Assembly (NCBI GenBank): GCA_963799085.1
Contig: CAWCWA010000009.1
Span: 1 to 64,000, forward strand
DNA from: AP-15 sp963799085
GTDB taxonomy: Bacteria > Pseudomonadota > Alphaproteobacteria > ATCC43930 > CGMCC-115725
Length of the DNA: 64,000 nucleotides
Reading direction: 5' to 3'
How positions within the stretch are numbered: the first letter of the stretch is position 1; each line of letters starts with the position of its first letter. Below are positions 57,758 through 64,000 of this stretch, piece by piece. A program made the position numbers and the translations under genes. Under the pieces are notes generated by a model. It saw only the letters and a list, made by a program, of their open reading frames with translations. It was not told the origin of the DNA and did no database searches.

Positions 57758-58757
57758 TCAGGCCAGGCTCTCGACAAAATCGCGAACCCCGGCTTCGAGC
57801 GAATGGAATGCGCCCCTAAAGCCGGCGGCGCGCAGTTTGGTCAGATCGGCTTGTGTGAAATACTGGTATTGGGCGCGCAGCGAGACAGGCGTGTCGATAA
57901 ATCCGATCTCGGGGTCGCGGCCGACCGCATCGCCCACGGCCTGCACCAGATCGCGAAAGCTGCGCGCCACGCCGCTGCCGACATTGTAGAGGCCGTTGAC
58001 GGCGGGGTTGGCCAGCAGCCAGCGCACCACGGCCGCGCAATCCTTGACATAGACAAAATCACGCAGCTGACCGCCATCGGCATAGCGAGGGTGGTGCGAT
58101 TTGAACAGGGTTACCCGGCCGCCTGCCCGAACAATCGGCGCGAGCTTGCTGACCATCGACTGCATGTCGCCCTTATGGGCCTCGTGGCCGCCGTAAACGT
58201 TGAAGAATTTGAGGCCTGCCCATTGCGGCGGTATCGGCCGGCTGCGGAAGGCGTCGTCGACAGCGCGGCGATCGACGACATGCTTGCTCCAGCCATAGGC
58301 GTTGAGCGGGCGCAGCCGGGCGAGTGCCGCAGGCGTTTCGTCGTCGCAAAAGCCGGTGGCGCCGTCGCCGTAGGTGGCCGCCGAGGAGGCGTAGATCAGC
58401 CGCGTCGCATATGCCGCGCACCAATTCCACAAATCGAGGCTAAGGCGGATGTTGTTGGCGACATACCGGTCGATGTCGGGCTCGTTGGTGGCCGAGACCG
58501 CGGCCATGTGAACGACCGCCGCGAGTTCGCCACGATGCCGATCGAGCCATTCGAAGGTCGCTTCGGGGCGGATAAGATCGTGCAGCTGGACGCGCGGCGA
58601 GGTTGCGCCATTTGTCGCCGGTGCGCAGCCGGTCGGCGATGACGACGCGGCGACCTTCGGCGCGAGATCAGCAGCGATATGGCGAGCCGATGAAGCCCGC
58701 GCCGCCGGTCGCACGAGGACCAGTCCGTCCCGCCAAGACGCCCACGAACCCCGACAT
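57758..58757 (-). pseudogene. hldD: ADP-glyceromanno-heptose 6-epimerase-like, N-terminal frameshift
   Basis: The N-terminal TGGAGFIGS dinucleotide motif is present but split between frames around 58700 and 58620. From there the frame is clean: VQLHDLIRPEATFEWLDRHR, VVHMAAVSATNEPDIDRYVA and ATRLIYASSAATYGDGATGF. The catalytic tyrosine and lysine are in PLNAYGWSKHVVDRRAVDDA. FFNVYGGHEAHKGDMQSMVS, RDFVYVKDCAAVVRWLLANP and GLYNVGSGVARSFRDLVQAV follow. It would epimerise ADP-heptose for LPS core synthesis. The length of 1000 bases is 3n+1. Confidence 0.82.
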
Positions 58758-58862
58758 TTGATGCGATCTCCGTCGAAGAATTTATAGTCGAGCGGAATTA
58801 TTGCGCGCCGGCGGCCGATGCCAAAGCGAGGTCGTCGCGGCAGCCGAACGATAGCGGCAGCC

Positions 58863-59327
58863 TCAGACGATCTGTAGTTGGGTGGCGATCATCCGCGAGG
58901 CGTAGACCCCCATCCAGCCGGCCGGATCGAGCCAGCCCTTCTCGTTGCGCGGCGGACGGATCGCCCTGATATGGGCGTCGGTGATGTCCGACAGATCGCC
59001 GATCGGCCGCGGCGGGTCGAACTCGGTCGACCAGAAGAACCGGGCGCGGCCGCCGACTTCGTGCTTGGCGACAAGGCAGTTGGGGGCGCCGCCGGCGCGA
59101 TTGTAAAGCCCGACGGCAGAATAACCCTGCTGATGGCTGACCATCATCACCCCTTCGGTGCCCGGGAAGGCGTATTTCATCGCCGAGAACCAACGACACA
59201 GCGCCGCCAATTCCGCCTCGGTGAACTCGTATTTGCCATGATCGGGAAAATTCGGCGAGGGCGCCCTAACGGAGCCCATCGCCAAGGGAAAACGCACGAT
59301 GTTCGTTTCTTCGGACAGTTTGTCCAC
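58863..59327 (-). CDS. Conserved hypothetical protein
   Basis: 154 residues from GTG 59327 (MDKLSEETNIVRFPLAMG); the frame is open to 59531, so the start is uncertain. PNFPDHGKYEFTEAELAALC, AMKYAFPGTEGVMMVSHQQG, YSAVGLYNRAGGAPNCLVAK and RFFWSTEFDPPRPIGDLSDI, then GWLDPAGWMGVYASRMIATQ. It has the compact look of a small sensor-like domain. No named family is recognised. Confidence 0.5.
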   Translation of the reverse strand: MDKLSEETNIVRFPLAMGSVRAPSPNFPDHGKYEFTEAELAALCRWFSAMKYAFPGTEGVMMVSHQQGYSAVGLYNRAGGAPNCLVAKHEVGGRARFFWSTEFDPPRPIGDLSDITDAHIRAIRPPRNEKGWLDPAGWMGVYASRMIATQLQIV

Positions 59328-59996
59328 TTTGCCCCCACTCCTCGGACCGCGCCGCGCGCGACCCGTCTTCCCCGCTTCACCGCTTCGGCCGTGCGCGCCC
59401 CTTTCGTTCGCCGAGTGACAAACCGGAAAGGCGATCATTGGCACACTACTTATCGACTCTCGATCGATACAGCGCACGCGGCAGAATTCGATGTCTGCAA
59501 GACTATCGAGCCCCAATGGCGAGTCAATCAAACCAAAAGGGCGGATCCGGTTTTTCTGTCAGCTGTGGCGTTAAAGCAACAGTGGCAAAAATGGCGACAC
59601 ACAGGAAACCTCTGGTTTGGCCCGCGCTTCCGCCGCCCTGACCACCCGAGCATCCGGGATCGAGGACCAAGAGTGGCATTGACCGGCCGATGCGGTTCTG
59701 GTAACCAATCGCTGCATGGCTATCGAGCGTCGCGAGCTTCGACTTATCGGGTCGGCGTCCTGAGGGACGCCGACATTGCGCGCCGCCGTTCCCGGTAGGG
59801 AACTCTTCATCGCTCGGTAAGGCCATGTTCCTCATATATTGTGCGTTCTGTTTCAGGGGTCGTGACCGTTCTGCGGCACGCGGTGCATTGGCTTCGGCGA
59901 CTTACCGCCGGTCGGTGGCGCTGACCCGCCGGCCAAAGTTTCCCTGTCCAAGAATTGCCGTGCGCGGTGCCGCCGGTCCCGATTGAGGAGTTTCCG
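59328..59996. other. Gene-free region before leuA
   Basis: No convincing gene. A 103-codon minus frame at 59524-59835 has no family features. I looked for a leucine-rich leader peptide, T-box or SAM-type structure before leuA and did not recognise one. Confidence 0.4.
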
Positions 59997-61670
59997 ATGT
60001 CCGCAATGCCGATTCACAAATACCGTTCGTTCGCCCCGATCAATCTGCCCGACCGGCGATGGCCGGGTCGGGTTATCGACCATGCGCCATTGTGGTGCAG
60101 CGTCGATCTGCGCGACGGCAACCAGGCGCTGGTCGAGCCGATGGGGCCCGACCGCAAGCGCCGCATGTTCGATCTTCTGGTCAAGCTCGGCTTCAAGGAG
60201 ATCGAGGTCGGCTTCCCGGCGGCCTCGGAGACCGATTTCAGCTTCATCCGCGAGCTGATCGAACAGGATCTGGTGCCCGAGGACGTGACGATCCAGGTCC
60301 TGACGCAGGCCCGGCCCGAGTTGATCGAGCGCAGCTTCGAGTCGATCCGCGGCGCCAGGCGCGCGATCATGCATCTTTATAACTCGACCTCGACCCTGCA
60401 GCGCCGCGTCGTTTTCGGCCTCGACAAGCCGGGCATCGTCGACATCGCGGTCAACGGCGCAGGCTGATCCGCGACCTCGCCGCGGCGATGCCGGAGACCG
60501 ATGTCGTCTACCAGTATTCGCCCGAAAGCTTCACCGGCACCGAACTCGATTTCGCGGTCGAGATCTGCGAGGCGGTGATGGATGTCTGGCGGCCGACCCC
60601 CGAGAAAGAGGATGATCTTCAACCTGCCGGCAACGGTCGAGATGGCGACGCCCAACATCTACGCCGACCAGATCGAATGGTTCGGGCGCAACATCCGCAA
60701 CCGCGACTGCGATCGTCCTGAGCCTGCACCCGCACAACGACCGCGGCACCGCGGTGGCCGCGACCGAGCTGGGCGTGATGGCCGGCGCCGACCGGGTCGA
60801 GGGCACCCTCTTCGGCAATGGCGAGCGCACCGGCAATGTCGACATCATGACGCTTGGCGCTGAACCTGTTCAGCCAGGGCATCGATCCCGGGCTGGTCAT
60901 CTCCGACATCGACGAGATCGTCGCGCACCGTCGAGCACTGCAACCAGCTGCCGGTCCACCCGCGCCACCCCTATGCCGGCGAACTCGTCTACACGGCCTT
61001 TTCCGGCTCGCATCAGGACGCGATCAAGAAGGGCTTCGAGGCGCTGGAAAAGCGCAATGACGAGCTGTGGGAGGTCCCCTATCTGCCGATCGACCCGAAG
61101 GATCTCGGCCGCAGCTACGAGGCGGTGATCCGGGTCAACAGCCAGTCGGGCAAGGGTGGCGTCGCCTATGTGCTGAAGGCCGACCACGGGCTCGACCTGC
61201 CGCGCGGCCTGCAGATCGAGTTCAGCAAGGTCGTGCAGGAGGTCGCCGACCGCACCGGCAAGGAATTGACCAGCGCCGACATCTGGGGATTGTTCCAGGA
61301 GGCCTATCTGCGCGCGGACGGGATCGCGCTCGTCGATTACAGCCTGTTCCCCGAGCCCGGCGCGCCGAGCGAGCGCCGGATCGCCGCCCGCGTCAGGATC
61401 GACGGCGCCGAGCGCCAGATCGAGGGGGTCGGCAATGGACCGATCGCCGCCTTTGTCGATGCCCTGCGTCGCGAATGCGGCGTTGTCCTCACCGTCGTGG
61501 ACTATCGCGAGCATGCGATGGGCGGCGGCGCCGACGCGCAGGCGACAGCCTATGTCCAGGTCCGCGACGGCGGCGAGACGACGCTTCATGGTGTGGGCAT
61601 CGACAGCAACATCGTGACCGCATCGCTGAAGGCGGTCGCGAGCGCCGCGACCCGCGTGCGGCGGGCCTGA
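59997..61670 (+). pseudogene. leuA: 2-isopropylmalate synthase, at least five frameshifts
   Basis: GAGGAG precedes MSAMPIHKYRSFAPINLPDR. The catalytic start WCSVDLRDGNQALVEPMGPD (metal-binding Asp), LVKLGFKEIEVGFPAASETD and RAIMHLYNSTSTLQRRVVFG are in one frame. Then shifts occur near 60465 (one base lost), 60609, 60706, 60858 and 60929 (one base gained each), with MIFNLPATVEMATPNIYADQ, VLSLHPHNDRGTAVAATELG, ADRVEGTLFGNGERTGNVDI and TVEHCNQLPVHPRHPYAGEL scattered between frames. The regulatory domain is clean from about 61125 (VNSQSGKGGVAYVLKADHGL). The net length is a multiple of three. It catalyses the first committed step of leucine synthesis. Confidence 0.9.
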
Positions 61671-61744
61671 CCGCCAACACTTTCGGCTTGCCCGCCGGCG
61701 GTGCGACGGTTGCGGCGGAGGGATGGCGGGGATAGGCTCGGCCC

Positions 61745-63204
61745 ATGAGGGAAAGCACCTTTGCCCCGCCATATCTGAGCACGCGCGATCCGGGACTCTC
61801 GCGAGGCGGGCTGTCGTTCGAGGAGGTGCTGCTGGCCGGGCTCGCCGCCGATGGCGGGCTCTATGTGCCGGAACGTCTGCCGGTGCTCGACGACGCGACG
61901 CTGTGCGGCTGCTGCCGGGCTGCCTTATGCCGAGCTTGCCGCCCGATCATCGGCGCTCTTCGCCGGCGACACTTTCACCGAGGCCGAATTGGCCCGCGCT
62001 GACCGCGGCGGCCTATCGCGGCTTCGGCCACCGGGCGGTGGCGCCGCTGGTGCAGCTCGACGAGCGGCTGTGGCTGCTGGAGCTGTTCCACGGCCCGACC
62101 CTGGCCTTCAAGGATCTGGCGCTGCAGCTGGTCGGCCAACTGTTCGACGCGGTGCTGGCGCGGCGCGGCGAGCGGGTGACGATCGTCGGCGCCACCTCGG
62201 GCGACACCGGCTCGGCGGCGATCGCGGCCTGCCGCGACCGCGCCGCGATCGACATCTTCATTCTCTACCCGCAGGGCCGCATCTCCGAGGTGCAGCGCCG
62301 CCAGATGACGACGGTCGAAGCGGCGAACGCCCATGCGCTGGCGATCGAGGGCACCTTCGACGATTGCCAGGACATCGTCAAAGCGCTGTTCGCCGATACC
62401 GGCACTGCGCCGCGACGCTCAACCTGTCGGCGGTCAATTCGATCAATTGCGCGCGCATCGCCGCGCAGATCGTCTACTATTTCGCCGCCGCGATGGCGCT
62501 CGGTGCGGCCGGCAGCGGCGCGGTCTCGTTCAGCGTGCCGACCGGCAATTTCGGCAACGTCTATGCCGGCCACATGGCGCGCGCGCTGGGGCTGCCGATC
62601 GAGCGGCTGGTCATCGGCACCAACGCGCAACGACATTCTGGCGCGCTATTTGGCGACGGGCGAGATGACGATCGCGCCGGTCGACGCGAGCCTCAGCCCG
62701 AGCATGGACATCCAGGTGTCGAGCAATTTCGAGCGCCTGCTGTTCGAGCTGAAGGGCCGCAACGGCGCCGCCGTCGCCGCGTCGATGCGCGCCTTTCGCG
62801 CAGGAAGGCCGGCTGCCGCAGGACGATCAGGCCTGGCGTGCGGCGCGCGGCTTGTTTTCCGCCCACAGGGTCGACGACACTCTCGACCATGCAGACGATC
62901 GCCGACACCTATGCCGCAAGCGGGCATGCTGATCGATCCGCATACCGCGGTCGCTGTGGCCGCCGCCCGCGCCGAACTCGGCCGCATCGCGACGGCGCGC
63001 CGATGGTGGCGCTCGCTTGCGCCCATCCAGCGAAATTTCCCGACGCGGTCGAGCGCGCCACCGGCATCCGCCCGCGCGTTCCGGCCGGCCCTCGCCGATC
63101 GTATCGACCGGCCGAGCGGATCACGATGCTGCCCAACGATCTGGGCGCGCGTTCGGCAGTTCATCACGCGCATCCAGGCGCGGCGCGGCGGGAGGGCGGC
63201 ATGA
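61745..63204 (+). pseudogene. thrC: Threonine synthase, many frameshifts
   Basis: MRESTFAPPYLSTRDPGLSR then LSFEEVLLAGLAADGGLYVP. After shifts near 61887 and 61997: PLVQLDERLWLLELFHGPTL, and the PLP lysine in AFKDLALQLVGQLFDAVL. VTIVGATSGDTGSAAIAACR and FILYPQGRISEVQRRQMTTV follow. More shifts near 62405, 62628, 62800, 62880, 63000, 63095 and 63150 scatter NLSAVNSINCARIAAQIVYY, VPTGNFGNVYAGHMARALGL, NDILARYLATGEM and LPNDLGAVRQFITRIQ between frames. Most resolve as one added base. The stop overlaps the next ATG. It makes threonine from O-phosphohomoserine. Confidence 0.88.
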
Positions 63205-64000
63205 CGACACAACTCTCGACCTTGGCGAACGGGCTGCGGATCGTCACCGACCGGATCGACACGGTCGACACGGTCTCGCTCGGCATCTGGGTCGATGTCG
63301 GCACCAGGCACGAGCCGGCCGAGATCAACGGCGTCGCGCATTTTCTCGAACACATGGCGTTCAAGGGCACCGAGCGGCGCAGCGCCCTCGCCATCGCCGA
63401 GGAGATCGAGGCGGTCGGCGGCCATCTCAACGCCTACACCTCGCGCGAAAGCACCGCCTATTACGCCAAGGTGCTGAAGGAGGATGTGCCGCTGGCCCTC
63501 GACATCCTCGCCGACATCCTGCAGAACTCGACCTTCGAGCCCGCGGAGATCGAGCGCGAGCGCGACCGTCATCCTGCAGGAGATCGGCCAGGCCAACGAC
63601 ACGCCCGACGACATCATCTTCGACCATTTCCAGGAGTGCGCCTTCCCGGACCAGGCGATGGGCCGGCCGGTGCTGGGGCGCCCCGATATCATCCGCCTGC
63701 TCGACCGCGACGCGGTGATCGCCTATCTGCGCGACCATTACGGCGCGCGCCGGATGGTGCTGGCGGCGGCCGGCAATCTCGACCACGACCAGCATCGCCG
63801 AGCTCGGCGACAGGCTGCTGTCGGGCTGCCGGCCGAGCGAGCGGTCGCGACCGAGCCGGCGCGCTACTCGGGCGGCGACCAGCGCGAGGAGCGCGACCTC
63901 GAACAGCTCCACCTGGTGCTGGGGTTCCCCGGGCTGGTGCTCGGCGACCCGGACTATTACGCCGCCTCGGTGCTGTCGACCGCGTTCGGCGGCGGCATGT
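63201..64000 (+). pseudogene. M16-family zinc peptidase (processing-peptidase-like), frameshifted and cut by the window end
   Basis: MTTQLSTLANGLRIVTDRID then SLGIWVDVGTRHEPAEINGV, with the inverted zinc motif HFLEHMAFKGT, EIEAVGGHLNAYTSRESTAY and YAKVLKEDVPLALDILADIL. Near 63567 the frame shifts before VILQEIGQANDTPDDIIFDH, and again near 63789 before RLLSGLPAERA and EQLHLVLGFPGLVLGDPDYY. The 3' end is outside the window. thrC followed by this peptidase with an ATGA overlap is a common alphaproteobacterial arrangement. Confidence 0.85.

Noticed and set aside
59524..59835. Minus-strand frame upstream of leuA
   Set aside because: Low-complexity, no recognisable features and no convincing ribosome site; treated as non-coding.
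60450..60940. Programmed +1 frameshifting in leuA
   Set aside because: Five shifts within 480 bases, at unrelated sequences and with one of opposite sign, do not fit any programmed mechanism.

Overview
The window looks like a high-GC alphaproteobacterial chromosome, most probably a Rhodospirillales-type lineage. The support is the thrC followed directly by an M16 peptidase, the MlaE-F-D operon with an auxiliary lipoprotein, intracellular PHA depolymerase, alanine dehydrogenase, a CIRCE-controlled groESL and the IS types present. The order-level placement is inference. I recognised no rRNA, tRNA or CRISPR array.

Bases 1-33,240 are an insertion-sequence graveyard. From left to right: an IS1595 tail; two adjacent IS5 copies (A nearly intact, B decayed); a beheaded alpha/beta-hydrolase lipoprotein; a dead marC; an IS91 tail; IS21 copy A; an AT-richer pair of genes (a tail-fibre-like repeat protein and a secreted beta-helix protein); a second piece of IS5 copy B in inverse orientation; a DUF1254 gene joined to an outer-membrane protein gene; IS21 copy B; a broken Crp/Fnr-type regulator; two IS1182-type remnants; a gutted tyrosine recombinase; IS481; a second type of IS5; and IS1380. 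A chaperone operon (groES, groEL, Sel1 protein, a tiny membrane protein, a hypothetical) follows at 27.6-30.6 kb. It ends in IS5 copy C, which carries a nested IS110.

Bases 33.2-39 kb hold three pieces of a succinate-semialdehyde-dehydrogenase-like gene (gabD), all on the minus strand. Between the pieces lie a DUF2254 membrane protein and an AT-rich island of small orphan minus-strand genes (35.5-37.2 kb). From 39 to 64 kb the content is chromosomal: an FAD oxidoreductase, ald, a methyltransferase, apt, the Mla lipid-transport operon, a glutathione transferase, two c-type cytochromes, a serine-less patatin, phaZ, a beta-keto acid cleavage enzyme with a two-subunit CoA transferase, a 2-hydroxyacid dehydrogenase, a glycosyltransferase, an epimerase (hldD-like), leuA, thrC and a truncated M16 peptidase.

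Two patterns cut across the window. First, a GC-rich palindrome of about 23-26 bp (core AGCCTGCCCC...GGGG) lies inside the reading frame of several unrelated transposases, as though a tiny mobile palindrome has been inserting into insertion sequences. Second, many conserved genes (groEL, mlaE/F/D, leuA, thrC, apt and others) carry frameshifts that resolve almost entirely as single-base insertions outside homopolymers. That could be an insertion-biased sequencing artefact or real decay. Many neighbouring genes, such as ald, phaZ, DUF2254, the CoA transferases and IS21 copy B, are intact.
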